Of a stretch of 64,000 nucleotides of DNA, positions 1 through 8,734 are shown piece by piece. Position numbers and translations under genes: made by a program. Below the pieces are notes generated by a model that saw nothing but the letters and a program-made list of their open reading frames with translations, searched no databases and was not told the DNA's origin. This DNA is from Bacteroidales bacterium UBA4814 (GTDB lineage Bacteria > Bacteroidota > Bacteroidia > Bacteroidales > UBA7960): NCBI GenBank assembly GCA_002402465.1, contig DHFW01000040.1, positions 35,548 to 99,547 on the forward strand, written 5' to 3'. Positions within the stretch are counted from its first letter, which is position 1; every line of letters begins with the position of its first letter.

Positions 1-805
1 GGTTAAAGATGTGAAAAAACACATCCTGGGTCTTTTCCTTTCCGGCAAGGCAGAAAATATCATCCACAATGAGCACGTCGATCATCTGGTAAAAGTGGAT
101 GAAATCATTCTGGTTGTTGTTCCGCACAGAGTCGACAAACTGGTTGGTAAACTGCTCAGAGGAAACGTAAAGCACGGTCTTTTCGGGAAAATTGTTTTTT
201 ACTTCGATGCCAATGGCGTGGGCCAGGTGTGTTTTTCCAAGACCGTTGGCGCTGTATATGAGCAAGGGGTTGAAACTGGTTTTGCCAGGGTTTTGTCCTA
301 CAGCCAGACCGGCGCTGCGTGCCAGGCGGTTGCAGTCGCCCTGGATAAAATTATCAAAATTGTAAGAGTCAATTAATTGGGGATGAATATTGAGCTTTTT
401 CAAACCCGGAATAACAAAAGGATTGGGTATGGATTTTCCATGGTCCTTGTTAAGGTCGATGGGCATACTTACCGGCGGGTTTTTAAGTGCTTTTTTATTC
501 AGGGTGGGAGCATATACGGTATATGGATCGGCCGGGCTGCCATGGAAGTTGTTATCCATTATAATGCTGTACTCCAGCCGGCCTTCTGGGCCAAGTTCCC
601 TTTTTATGGTCTTTTTGAGCAAATCAATAAAGTGTTCTTCGAGCCATTCATAAAAAAACTGGCTGGGTACCTGAATGGTGAGTACCTTATTATCGAGTTT
701 AACAGGTTTAATAGGAGCAAACCATGTATTGAAACTGTTCGGACTGATATTGTCCCGAATGACGCTTAAGCAACTTGACCATACCTTTTCGTGAGTTCTC
801 TCCAT
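1..805 (-). CDS. dnaA: Chromosomal replication initiator DnaA, N-terminal part (runs off the window)
   Basis: DnaA binds oriC and opens the duplex to start replication. About 268 codons are present, starting at the ATG at 805; the AAA+ remainder and the DNA-binding domain lie beyond base 1. Domain I opens with MERTHEKVWSSCL and contains NTWFAPIKP, the classic DnaA N-terminal pattern. A linker follows, then the AAA+ core with Walker A (SANGLGKTHL) and Walker B (DVLIVDDI), and the conserved GKEKTQ stretch just inside the window edge. The P-loop is slightly unusual: the first glycine of the normal GxxGxGKT is serine. I saw no DnaA-box cluster (TTATCCACA) upstream, so oriC is not obviously here. 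Family assignment is secure. Confidence 0.95.
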   Translation of the reverse strand, partial: MERTHEKVWSSCLSVIRDNISPNSFNTWFAPIKPVKLDNKVLTIQVPSQFFYEWLEEHFIDLLKKTIKRELGPEGRLEYSIIMDNNFHGSPADPYTVYAPTLNKKALKNPPVSMPIDLNKDHGKSIPNPFVIPGLKKLNIHPQLIDSYNFDNFIQGDCNRLARSAGLAVGQNPGKTSFNPLLIYSANGLGKTHLAHAIGIEVKNNFPEKTVLYVSSEQFTNQFVDSVRNNNQNDFIHFYQMIDVLIVDDIFCLAGKEKTQDVFFHIFN

Positions 806-939
806 TATTCTGTTCCTGACACGCTATGAAAACAAATGTTGTTTTTTTCTTTACTTTTGATACTCAGTTGTTGCAAAAAAACGAAGGCGCTTTATGATTT
901 CTTAACAAATTTTAAAGAAAAATAGTTAATAAAAAAATT

Positions 940-1896
940 TTAAGCCCCTTGATTTTTATAAATTTTTGTTGTACTGGCTTCGACAAGTTTCTCACCCGAG
1001 TTCAAATCAAAAAGCACTTCCATCATTCCAAGCCTCACGCCACCCGACCCGGTTTGGCCTATGGTAACCTCCCGGTTCAGTTTATTTTTCTCTTTCACAG
1101 GTGGGTCGAGCAGGGTATGGGTATGTCCGCCAATGATAATGTCGGTATATGAAGTTTCCTTTGCAACCAATACATCGGAGGGCCGGTCGTGGTTATAATT
1201 GAATCCCAGGTGTGACAGACAAATGATGACCTGGCAGCGGTGGCGGTTTTTAAGGGTTTCTTCGGTAGTCCTGGCTACTTCCACGGGATCGAGGTACTTT
1301 AACCCCTCGAAGTTGCTGGGAGCCACCAGCCCCCTTAGGGTAATGCCCAGGCCATATATTCCCACTTTGAGGCCGTTTTTTTCAAGCACCAGGTAAGGTT
1401 TTGTCACGTCTTTCAGGATGGTATCGGAAAAGTCGTAGTTTGAGACCACAAAAGGAAAGCTGGCATGGTGGTGCACGTTATGAAAACCCACCAGTCCATT
1501 GTCGAATTCGTGATTTCCCACGGTAGCGGCATCGTATCCCATCTGGCTCATTAGCTTAAGTTCTGCTTCACCCCCAAAAAGGTTGAAATAGGGGGTACCC
1601 TGAAAATAATCTCCGGCATCGAGTAGCAGTAGTTCGGGGTCTTCGAGCCTGAGATAGTTTACCAGGGCTGCCCGGCGCGCATAGCCACCCATATTTGGGA
1701 AGTTGGGATCGTTGGGCGGATAGGGGTCCAGGCGGCTGTGAGTGTCGTTGGTGTGCAGTATGGTGAGCCGCTTCAGGTTGCCTTTCATGGCTGCCAGGGT
1801 AGAGAACCCACTAAGGGTGGCTGCTCCTGAAATCCCCGCAAGGGCAAGAAATTTTCTACGGCTAAGGGTAAACATATTCATATTCCTTTCTTTCAT
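940..1896 (-). CDS. Exported metallophosphatase / 5'-nucleotidase catalytic domain (Tat-type signal)
   Basis: Calcineurin-like phosphoesterase of the UshA/5'-nucleotidase N-terminal family, which removes phosphate from nucleotides outside the cytoplasm. The N-terminus carries SRRKFLALAG followed by a hydrophobic stretch, a twin-arginine-like signal. Metal-ligand motifs are present: HTNDTH near residue 50, GDYFQG, GNHEFD, and GGHTHT near residue 265. The protein ends after the catalytic domain at 318 residues, whereas full-length UshA is about 550. The missing C-terminal substrate-binding domain is encoded by the next gene upstream (1920-2699), only 23 bp away, so the pair very likely forms one operon and one functional enzyme. 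The start could also be one of two Met codons 5-7 residues in. Substrate specificity cannot be read from the sequence. Confidence 0.9.
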   Translation of the reverse strand: MKERNMNMFTLSRRKFLALAGISGAATLSGFSTLAAMKGNLKRLTILHTNDTHSRLDPYPPNDPNFPNMGGYARRAALVNYLRLEDPELLLLDAGDYFQGTPYFNLFGGEAELKLMSQMGYDAATVGNHEFDNGLVGFHNVHHHASFPFVVSNYDFSDTILKDVTKPYLVLEKNGLKVGIYGLGITLRGLVAPSNFEGLKYLDPVEVARTTEETLKNRHRCQVIICLSHLGFNYNHDRPSDVLVAKETSYTDIIIGGHTHTLLDPPVKEKNKLNREVTIGQTGSGGVRLGMMEVLFDLNSGEKLVEASTTKIYKNQGA

Positions 1897-1919
1897 TCAA
1901 CTTAACTTAGAAAACAGGA

Positions 1920-2699
1920 CTAATCCATAAAATAAATCCTGCCATCGAGCTCTGCATGCAGTTCATTACCGCTGGCGGTTTCGCGCTCCATATACATCAT
2001 TATGGCATCCCTGATACGCATTCCGAGCACTTCGGTATTAATTGGGTCGAGAAAAAAACGCATACGGTCGCCGCCTTCGGCAAGATAATCAGAGGTTACT
2101 ACCTTGTAATTGCGGTCAGGGTCGAAAGCCTGTCCGCCAATGAGCACATGGCCAAGTTCGCCATCTTTTATCCCAATCTTAAGGCCTGCAATGGGCATTC
2201 CACGGTCGCTGCCTGCCACATATTCGAACAGCTGTAAAGTTTTTTCGCCGCTGAGCGTTAGTACAACCATTTCGTTTTCGAACGGCATGAGCTCAAACAC
2301 ATTGGAACGGGTAATTTCGCCAGCCGGAAGATTGGCGCGCAAGCCGCCGTAATTGAGCAGGCAAAAATCAATACCCTGTCCATCCTCAGATTCGTACAGT
2401 TCTCCGGCCACTTCAAGCACCAGGTCAGCCACAAAGTTGTTGAGTAAGCCCTCAGGGCTGGCCCTGCGCATGGCAAAGGGCGAAAAAGCAACCACCTGGT
2501 TCATTTCCCTGGCAAACTCCTCGCGGTAAAATTCAAGCGAAGATTCAATGGCCACATCGGGTATCGGAACATTTACCGAATCGAGCAGGATAAGCTTACC
2601 CGTTACTTCCCGGGGGAGGTCCTTTTGCCGGCAAGCCGGAAGAAGGACTATAATGCTGATTAACAGGGAAAAAAATAGCCTTTGGTTTCTAACCATCAC
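1920..2699 (-). CDS. Lipoprotein with 5'-nucleotidase C-terminal domain
   Basis: A lipoprotein signal (hydrophobic stretch ending LLPAC) is followed by a 5'-nucleotidase C-terminal (substrate-recognition) domain. Family motifs include NYGGLRANLPAGEI, the FELMPFEN block and YKVVTSDYLAEGGD. It lacks the metallophosphatase domain, which is supplied by the next gene. In Bacteroidota this two-gene split of UshA is known to recur. The acylated Cys near residue 23 should anchor it to a membrane, while its partner appears to use a Tat-like signal, so the two halves may leave the cell by different routes. Role inferred: the substrate-binding half of a two-subunit periplasmic nucleotidase. Confidence 0.88.
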   Translation of the reverse strand: MMVRNQRLFFSLLISIIVLLPACRQKDLPREVTGKLILLDSVNVPIPDVAIESSLEFYREEFAREMNQVVAFSPFAMRRASPEGLLNNFVADLVLEVAGELYESEDGQGIDFCLLNYGGLRANLPAGEITRSNVFELMPFENEMVVLTLSGEKTLQLFEYVAGSDRGMPIAGLKIGIKDGELGHVLIGGQAFDPDRNYKVVTSDYLAEGGDRMRFFLDPINTEVLGMRIRDAIMMYMERETASGNELHAELDGRIYFMD

Positions 2700-2865
2700 A
2701 ACAACTTTAAAAATTATCGGAAATTTAACCGGGATAACAATATTATAACTTAATTACATAAAATCCAACTGAAACCGCACGAAAATCCTTATTTATAACG
2801 AGTATATTTAAGGGTTGTCAAACAGCAGTACCCCCCCTTCATCCTGTTGAATTTCAGCAAAATAT

Positions 2866-2892
2866 AAAAAAACCAGATTATAAATAATCTGG
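2866..2892 (-). terminator. Intrinsic terminator after the YigZ gene
   Basis: Perfect 8-bp inverted repeat CCAGATTA / TAATCTGG with a 4-nt loop. On the minus strand it is followed by an unbroken T run (the A tract at 2866-2872). It lies 48 bp past the stop codon of the gene at 2941-3552. Confidence 0.85.
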
Positions 2893-2940
2893 CCTGGGCA
2901 AAATAAAGTATAAGAATTGGATTAGCGGAATATTATTTGA

Positions 2941-3552
2941 TCAGGGGTAATCCATTTTTTGAATTTTCAAACCTTCGATCTTTTCAAAGGCCTCCCTGAT
3001 TTTTTCTGCCATGCTTTGCCTGACGCTGAAGGCAAGCCTGCATTTTAAATCGAATTGATGATCGGTTTGGGGCAGGCCGTGTTCCTTTAAAATTTTCATT
3101 ACCTTATTCATGCTCAGGTAATCGAAATCGATCAGATAATGCACATGAATGATCTTGGTAACGATTTGGGCATTTTGAATGGCATCGGCGGTGGCGTCCT
3201 TGTATGCATCGATGAGTCCGCGCACCCCCAGCTTTATTCCTCCGAAGTAACGTACCACTACCACCAGCACATTGGTTAGCCCGGCCGAGAGCAACTGTCC
3301 GTGAATGGGCTTACCGGCCGTGCCCGAAGGCTCGCCATCGTCGTTAATGCGAAAGTGCTCGCGCGACTGCCCCAGTATCCAGGCATAGCAATGATGGCGG
3401 GCTTCGTAGTAGTCTTTTCTAACTGAGGTCAGAATTTCGCCGATCTGTTCCTCGTTTTCAACCGGGAAGGCCAGGGCAATGAATTTGCTTCCTTTATCCT
3501 TGTAAAGGCCTTGTGAGGGAGCTTCTATGGTCAGGTAAGTATCGCCGGCCAT
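2941..3552 (-). CDS. YigZ/IMPACT family protein
   Basis: 203 residues, the usual length of the YigZ family (UPF0029/IMPACT N-terminal domain plus a small C-terminal DUF1949 domain). Recognisable stretches are KGSKFIALAFPV near the start, ARHHCYAWI, NDDGEPSGTAGKPI and VVRYFGGIKLGVRGLI, all hallmarks of the family. Eukaryotic IMPACT binds GCN1 and dampens stress signalling; bacterial members have a ribosome-like fold with no settled biochemical role, so function is left open. It has its own terminator downstream and lies 54 bp from the stop of the transporter gene at 3607, in the same direction, so the two may be co-transcribed. Confidence 0.92.
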   Translation of the reverse strand: MAGDTYLTIEAPSQGLYKDKGSKFIALAFPVENEEQIGEILTSVRKDYYEARHHCYAWILGQSREHFRINDDGEPSGTAGKPIHGQLLSAGLTNVLVVVVRYFGGIKLGVRGLIDAYKDATADAIQNAQIVTKIIHVHYLIDFDYLSMNKVMKILKEHGLPQTDHQFDLKCRLAFSVRQSMAEKIREAFEKIEGLKIQKMDYP

Positions 3553-3606
3553 GCCGCAGAATATCTCAATTTTTTCTTGGAGTAAAACAGGCAGTGCCGT
3601 CGGGCT

Positions 3607-4479
3607 TTATTCCCCTAAAGCCACAAGCAATATGGCACAAACGGCCAGAAAAATTCCCAGCCAGTTTACCGGCTGGAGCTTTTCCCTGAAAAGGAAAAAT
3701 CCCGAAAGGGCCGACAAGCCAACAATGCTTACATTAAATATTGGAAAAAATACTGAGCTGTCGAAATATCCGAGGGCCACAATAAAATAATAGCTGGAGC
3801 CAAAATTGAGCAAGCCCAGCCAGGCACCGGCAATCATACTTTTTACAGAAAAGCCTGATGAAGTATTCTTTTCCCTGAGCCACGATACCAGCCAAATGCC
3901 CAGTCCAATTAAGAAACTAACGGAGAAAACTACGCCCAGAAAAAGCATGAAGTCGTTGCCAAAACCTGGCAGTTGGGTGGTGGCATGCTTGGTAAGTGAA
4001 TCGTTTGCACCATTGCCGAGAAACAGGAAAATTGGCAGAATTATAAGGCGATAGTCAATTTTTGTGCTGCTTTTCTTCTTAAAAGTGAGGTAAAACGCCA
4101 GAAGAGAAATAATGATGCCGGCAAGCTTGAGGGCATTAACAGATTCGGCATACAAGAATATTCCAATGGATACGGGAATAACCACGGACATTTTGCTGAT
4201 TACGGAAGTGATGGCCACACCAACTTTCTGGGCCGACAGAGCAAACAGAAAAAAAGTTACAATAAACGTAACGCCTATTATGCATGCAAAGATGAACCAG
4301 TTTTTTTCAGGCAGTCCGGCAAAAGTGTAAGTTTCGGGGTGAATGACAAAACTGAGGATGGCAGCCACCAGGTAGTTGGCGGTAATGGCTTGGGTGTTGT
4401 TGATTGAAAACTTGGTGAATAGCCGGAAGGTAATAACAATGCTGGTTGAAATTACAATGGCCAGGATCAGATATTCCAT
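3607..4479 (-). CDS. EamA/DMT-family transporter
   Basis: 290 residues with about ten hydrophobic segments arranged as two EamA repeats of five, the standard drug/metabolite transporter layout. The second half carries WLGLLNFGSSYYFIVAL and ends with the typical EKLQPVNWLGIFLAVCAILLV. It belongs to the inner membrane; the substrate cannot be deduced. It lies 12 bp downstream of ribD in the same direction, so co-transcription is likely, and a link to riboflavin or a precursor is possible but unproven. Confidence 0.88.
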   Translation of the reverse strand: MEYLILAIVISTSIVITFRLFTKFSINNTQAITANYLVAAILSFVIHPETYTFAGLPEKNWFIFACIIGVTFIVTFFLFALSAQKVGVAITSVISKMSVVIPVSIGIFLYAESVNALKLAGIIISLLAFYLTFKKKSSTKIDYRLIILPIFLFLGNGANDSLTKHATTQLPGFGNDFMLFLGVVFSVSFLIGLGIWLVSWLREKNTSSGFSVKSMIAGAWLGLLNFGSSYYFIVALGYFDSSVFFPIFNVSIVGLSALSGFFLFREKLQPVNWLGIFLAVCAILLVALGE

Positions 4480-4491
4480 TTCGCTTGTTTG

Positions 4492-5550
4492 TTAATAATT
4501 AAGGTAGTTTTTGAACCAGAAAAACCCTTCGTTGCCAATGATCACATGTGAAAGGTTAGAGGGCTTAATTAGCGGTGCCTTAACTCCTTCACCAAAAAAC
4601 TGCGTACCGCTGAATACCCGGGCTTCGTCCCAAAGGCCCTGGGCAACAAACGACTGAATAAGGCGCTGACCGCCTTCCACCAGCACTGATTGGATGCCCT
4701 TTTCATAAAAGTAATGCATTAAATGAGAAAGACTCACCAGGTCTTTTTCGAAAGGCAGCTTCAGATAAGTAGTTTTTTGATCTTTTTTATCCATTTGGTC
4801 GTTTAGCACCAATGTTTCTATCGTGTTGTCGAACAGGTGGAGTTTTCGGGGCAGCTTCAGCTGTCGGTCCACCACGATGCGCAGGGGCTGTCTGCCCGAC
4901 CAGTCGCGCACACTCAGGCGAGGGTTGTCGGCCAGGGCAGTGTGGGTGCCCACCATGATGGCCGGCTCTTCGCTGCGCCATTTGTGCACCAGTATGCGCA
5001 AGTTCTCGCTGGTGATCCAGGCAGGCCTGAAGTCTGAATTGGGCGGACGCAGGGTGTCAATAAAGCCGTCGGCGGTTTGGGCCCATTTAAGAATGATAAA
5101 TGGGCGTTTCTTTTCATAAAAAGTCAAAAAGCGTTTGTTAATGGCCTGGCACTGGCTTTTAAGCACCCCAACCGTTACTTCACAACCGTTGTTACGCAGC
5201 CGGGCAATGCCTTTTCCGGTCACTACATCGAAGGGGTCAACACTGCCAATAACCACCCTTTTAATGCCTTTGCGAATAATGAGGTCGGAGCAGGGCGGGG
5301 TTTTGCCGAAATGGCTGCAGGGCTCCAGGTTAACGTATAAAGTTGATTCGGGTAGGAGGGAGGTTTCCTTCACCGAAGCAATGGCATTCACTTCGGCATG
5401 GGGGCCGCCAAAGGCTTTGTGGTAGCCTTCGCCAATAATCCGGTCGTTATGAACAATTACGCTGCCCACCAAAGGATTCGGTGCCACCGACCCAAGCCCT
5501 TTAGAGGCCAGGTCGAGGCACCGTTGCATGTATTGTTCGTCTTTGGTCAT
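4492..5550 (-). CDS. ribD: Bifunctional riboflavin biosynthesis deaminase/reductase RibD
   Basis: Catalyses steps two and three of riboflavin synthesis: deamination of the pyrimidine intermediate, then NADPH reduction of its ribosyl side chain. The N-terminal deaminase has the zinc ligands HAEVNAI and PCSHFGKTPPC. The C-terminal reductase contains KWAQTADGFI, WITSENLR, the NPRLSVRDW stretch and VLVEGGQRLIQSF. I chose the ATG at 5550 (protein begins MTKDEQYMQRCL) because it aligns with the start of other RibD proteins; upstream in-frame ATGs at 5559 and 5589 would add 3 or 13 residues. Both catalytic halves look complete. No FMN riboswitch is visible in the 140 bp upstream. Flavin supply matters for the flavoprotein hydrogenase subunit further along. 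Confidence 0.95.
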   Translation of the reverse strand: MTKDEQYMQRCLDLASKGLGSVAPNPLVGSVIVHNDRIIGEGYHKAFGGPHAEVNAIASVKETSLLPESTLYVNLEPCSHFGKTPPCSDLIIRKGIKRVVIGSVDPFDVVTGKGIARLRNNGCEVTVGVLKSQCQAINKRFLTFYEKKRPFIILKWAQTADGFIDTLRPPNSDFRPAWITSENLRILVHKWRSEEPAIMVGTHTALADNPRLSVRDWSGRQPLRIVVDRQLKLPRKLHLFDNTIETLVLNDQMDKKDQKTTYLKLPFEKDLVSLSHLMHYFYEKGIQSVLVEGGQRLIQSFVAQGLWDEARVFSGTQFFGEGVKAPLIKPSNLSHVIIGNEGFFWFKNYLNY

Positions 5551-5690
5551 GAACCTCATCAAGGTATTCCGGGAAAAAAGCCATGCCAAAGGTAGTATTA
5601 AAATATGAAAATTAAAAGAGTAGGGTTGTTATCAAAAGGCGTTTGTTTGGTTATTACTGAGTTTACTTTATTTCTTGTTGGTTTTTCAAG

Positions 5691-8459
5691 TTAGGTGTCG
5701 TCTGGTTCGCTGCTTTCGATTTCCCTGAGTATCTGAGTTAGCACATGCATGATCTTCCTTACGTCGCGATCGAGGACCAGCATGTGCCTGCGTATATCTC
5801 CAGGGTCCCTGGCTTTTTTTATCACATCCTGAAGTTCTTCAACATGGTTGGCCGTGCCGGCAAACCCCAGATAATGGAAACCGGGCTTAATGCGGTGCAA
5901 TGCTTGGGCTGCGAGCTCGGTGTCTTCTTTTTCAATGTATTCGCTAACGCGTTCGAGGGTTGCGGGAATCTGCTTCATGAAATGCTGAATCATGGAGGTA
6001 GCAGCACCCGTATTGTCGTCGAATATTTCGCGCAGTGCGGCTTTTACCTCGCGCTTCATCTCCTTTATCTCGTAACCTTCGGTAAAAAGAGCCATGGTGG
6101 CTTCGTCCCGTCCTTCGGCCGGAAGTTCGAGCACCAGGTTGGTGTGGTCAACAATTTTCTGGAAAAGCACGTCGGGCTCAGAAGGCTTGGTAACGAAATC
6201 ATTCATACCTGCTTCACGCACCCTGGTGCGGGTTTCGTTGTTCACATCGGCGGTAAGGGCAATAACCGGCACCTGGTGGTCGATCACATCGGAAGAACGA
6301 TCGCGAATGATCCGGGTAGCTTCAAAGCCATCCATCTCGGGCATGTGTACGTCCATCAGCACCAGGTCGTAAACTTCTGAAGAAAGCTTTTCAATGGCAA
6401 TCCGTCCATTTTCAGCTATTTCCAGACTAGCGTTCCACTTCTTGAAGAACTGCTTCATGACAAACTGGTTCATACGGTCGTCTTCCACCAGCAAGATCTT
6501 CATGCCGCGGAGGTCTTTCACACCTTTCACGCCTTTGTCGGCAGCCACTTCCATTTTCTTCTCGCTGATCTCCATGGGGAGTTCAAACCAGAAAGTTGAT
6601 CCAATGCCTTCAATACTCTTAACGCCAATCTCGCCACCCTGGAGTTCAACCAGTTTCTTGCTAATGGAAAGACCAAGACCGGTTCCACCAAACTTGCGGA
6701 AGGTGTTTTCTTCGGCCTGTGTAAAGCTCTCGAAAATGCTCTGGCGCTTCTCTTCCGGGATGCCAATGCCGGTGTCAGAAACCGAGAACCTTAGGCGACA
6801 CGTCTGTCCGCTGCGTTCCAGCATCTTTACATATACATCTATATGTCCTTCGGAGGTAAACTTTACGGCGTTGCCCAGCAGATTGAGCAGTATCTGACGC
6901 AGACGGCCTGCATCGGCCAAAACGGTTTGGGGCACGTTGGGGTTGATTCTAACAGCCACCGGGATGCCTTTTTCGCGGGCTTTTAACTCAACCGCTTTGG
7001 TAGTTTCGTTTACAAGCTGCTCAAGATTGAAGTCTGTTTTGTCTAGGTTAACCTTTCCTTCTTCCAATTTGGAAAAATCGAGCACGTCGTTGATAATTCC
7101 CAGCAAGTGATCGCTCGAAAACTTAATGGATCGAAGATTTTCGGCAACCACCTCGTTAAGGCCTTCTTCCTGCATCAGCAAGTCGGCCAGACCAATAATG
7201 GCGTTAAGAGGGGTACGAATCTCGTGACTTACACTTGAAATGAAGCTCGATTTTGCTTTTGCAGCTTCCTCGGCAAGTTCCTTGGCTGCAATCAGCTCGG
7301 CTTCGCTTTTCTTGCGTTCGGTAATATCGCTGTGGGTGCAAAGTACTCTTACAGGCTTGGAATCTTCTGCAAAAACTACCGACAGCTTGGCTTGTATCCA
7401 CTTAACGGAGCCATCTTTGCAAACCATTCGGTATTCGGTGTCACTGGCCGGCACTTCGCCTTTTTTCAGTTTATCGAGCAACTCCCTGGCAAGGTCTTTG
7501 TCGGCTTCGTGCACCAGGTCTAGCCATGCTTCAAGGCTGTCTGCTACATCCGATTCCTGGAAACCCAGCATTTCTTTCCATTGCGAGGAAAGAAAAAGCT
7601 CTGCAGTTTCGAGGTTGTAATCGGCAATGCCATCCTTGGTAGCCATCAAAAGCAGGGACTGGCGGTCATCGGCCTCCGTTTCTTTTTCATGGCTGCGCTG
7701 CTCCACCTTTTCGGTAATATCAGCAGCGGTGGCCAGGAAGGCAGGCTTGCCATAGAAATCAATCAGGCGGGCCGAAAAGTCAACCCAAATTTCGCGGTTG
7801 TTTTTATTCTGCAAGCGGAATTCAAAATTTATTCCTGTATTTTTCCTGAGCAGGAACCAGTTTTCGGCATTGATGCCCGAAAGGCTGTCGGGGTGAATGA
7901 GCTGACAGATTTCCATCGAAAGAAGCTCTTGCTGGCTGTACCCACTCAGGCGCTCCATGGCGGGATTAACATATTCTACCTTGAGATCCTGAAAAATGAT
8001 CATAGCCATGGGCGACTCATCAATGAGAGCCCTGAAGAAGGCTTCGCTGGTTTCAGCATCGCGCCTGGCTTTCGAAAGCCTGAGCATATACACGCCCAGG
8101 GCAATCAGAACGCCCAGCAGCAAGAGTAGGGCTACGGCATAATAAACCGTAACCTTAATCGAAACCGGCTGGAATAACAGGCTGGTCAGCCTGAGCATGC
8201 TCAACCCGCTGAAACTGGCGGTGTGGCCCTGGAAACCCAAAGCCGCAAACTCCATTGTTTTGCGGGGAGCAACATTCTCTTTGGCTGAGAAAAGAATGAA
8301 GTGCTTCTCAGAAAAAGGCTGGTGGAGTTCTGAAAAGCATTGTTGCTCGGTGTATATCTTTATTCCTTCACTGCCGGATGGATGTATCGCGGGCAGGGGG
8401 GTAGAGAAGGTGAGGTATGTAAGTAGGCAACAAAAAAAAGAGAGTAGATTTTTTTTCAC
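5691..8459 (-). CDS. Membrane hybrid sensor histidine kinase (PAS-PAS-HisKA-HATPase-REC-Hpt)
   Basis: 922-residue multi-step phosphorelay kinase. Order: signal peptide (1-25), a short extracytoplasmic stretch, one membrane span (about 104-126), two PAS domains (about 138-250 and 270-385), HisKA with SVSHEIRTPLNAIIGL, HATPase with DTGIGIPEEKRQSIFESF and GGTGLGLSI, a receiver with LVEDDRMN and phospho-acceptor LVLMDVHMPEMDG, and a C-terminal Hpt domain with histidine in ALHRIKPGFHYLG. All catalytic residues needed for the His-Asp-His relay are visible. No partner response regulator is adjacent. The nearest on the same strand is the SpoIIE phosphatase operon 275 bp upstream, but this gene has its own promoter at 8522-8552. 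The short periplasmic loop gives no clue to the signal; the PAS domains suggest a cytoplasmic one. Confidence 0.93.
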   Translation of the reverse strand: MKKNLLSFFCCLLTYLTFSTPLPAIHPSGSEGIKIYTEQQCFSELHQPFSEKHFILFSAKENVAPRKTMEFAALGFQGHTASFSGLSMLRLTSLLFQPVSIKVTVYYAVALLLLLGVLIALGVYMLRLSKARRDAETSEAFFRALIDESPMAMIIFQDLKVEYVNPAMERLSGYSQQELLSMEICQLIHPDSLSGINAENWFLLRKNTGINFEFRLQNKNNREIWVDFSARLIDFYGKPAFLATAADITEKVEQRSHEKETEADDRQSLLLMATKDGIADYNLETAELFLSSQWKEMLGFQESDVADSLEAWLDLVHEADKDLARELLDKLKKGEVPASDTEYRMVCKDGSVKWIQAKLSVVFAEDSKPVRVLCTHSDITERKKSEAELIAAKELAEEAAKAKSSFISSVSHEIRTPLNAIIGLADLLMQEEGLNEVVAENLRSIKFSSDHLLGIINDVLDFSKLEEGKVNLDKTDFNLEQLVNETTKAVELKAREKGIPVAVRINPNVPQTVLADAGRLRQILLNLLGNAVKFTSEGHIDVYVKMLERSGQTCRLRFSVSDTGIGIPEEKRQSIFESFTQAEENTFRKFGGTGLGLSISKKLVELQGGEIGVKSIEGIGSTFWFELPMEISEKKMEVAADKGVKGVKDLRGMKILLVEDDRMNQFVMKQFFKKWNASLEIAENGRIAIEKLSSEVYDLVLMDVHMPEMDGFEATRIIRDRSSDVIDHQVPVIALTADVNNETRTRVREAGMNDFVTKPSEPDVLFQKIVDHTNLVLELPAEGRDEATMALFTEGYEIKEMKREVKAALREIFDDNTGAATSMIQHFMKQIPATLERVSEYIEKEDTELAAQALHRIKPGFHYLGFAGTANHVEELQDVIKKARDPGDIRRHMLVLDRDVRKIMHVLTQILREIESSEPDDT

Positions 8460-8521
8460 GCAGTTTATTTAGTTATACATTCAATTCGCTTGTCGGACTG
8501 CCAAACTCAGGTTTGGCGTTG

Positions 8522-8552
8522 CAAATGTAAAACAAAAAATTCGTTTTTCAAA
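8522..8552 (-). promoter_or_regulatory. Bacteroidota-type promoter for the hybrid kinase
   Basis: On the minus strand TTTG (8549-8552), a 19-bp spacer, then TACATTTG (8522-8529). This exactly matches the TTTG-N19-TAnnTTTG consensus of Bacteroidota housekeeping promoters. It would give a leader of about 55 nt for the gene starting at 8459. The rest of the 8460-8734 gap is A/T-rich and shows nothing else I can name. Confidence 0.75.
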
Positions 8553-8734
8553 CAAAATAGTATGATATAAATCAATTTTTTGTAGATAAAAATTACCTAT
8601 ATATGTAAAAACCCTTATTTTCCAAGGGTTTACACGTATCAGTGCCTACGAAAAAACACGAATTTATTTTGAAATTTTTATTTAGACGGAAAAAATAAAT
8701 AAATAAAATAAACATAATTTTGTTCTAACTATTT

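Noticed and set aside
11..769. Plus-strand reading frames over the first 770 bases
   Set aside because: The minus strand encodes an unmistakable DnaA N-terminus there; the plus-strand frames are antisense shadows.
806..939. oriC upstream of dnaA
   Set aside because: No TTATCCACA-like boxes or repeated AT-rich 13-mers seen.
5551..5690. FMN riboswitch ahead of ribD
   Set aside because: Only a short upstream gap, with none of the conserved RFN stem sequences.
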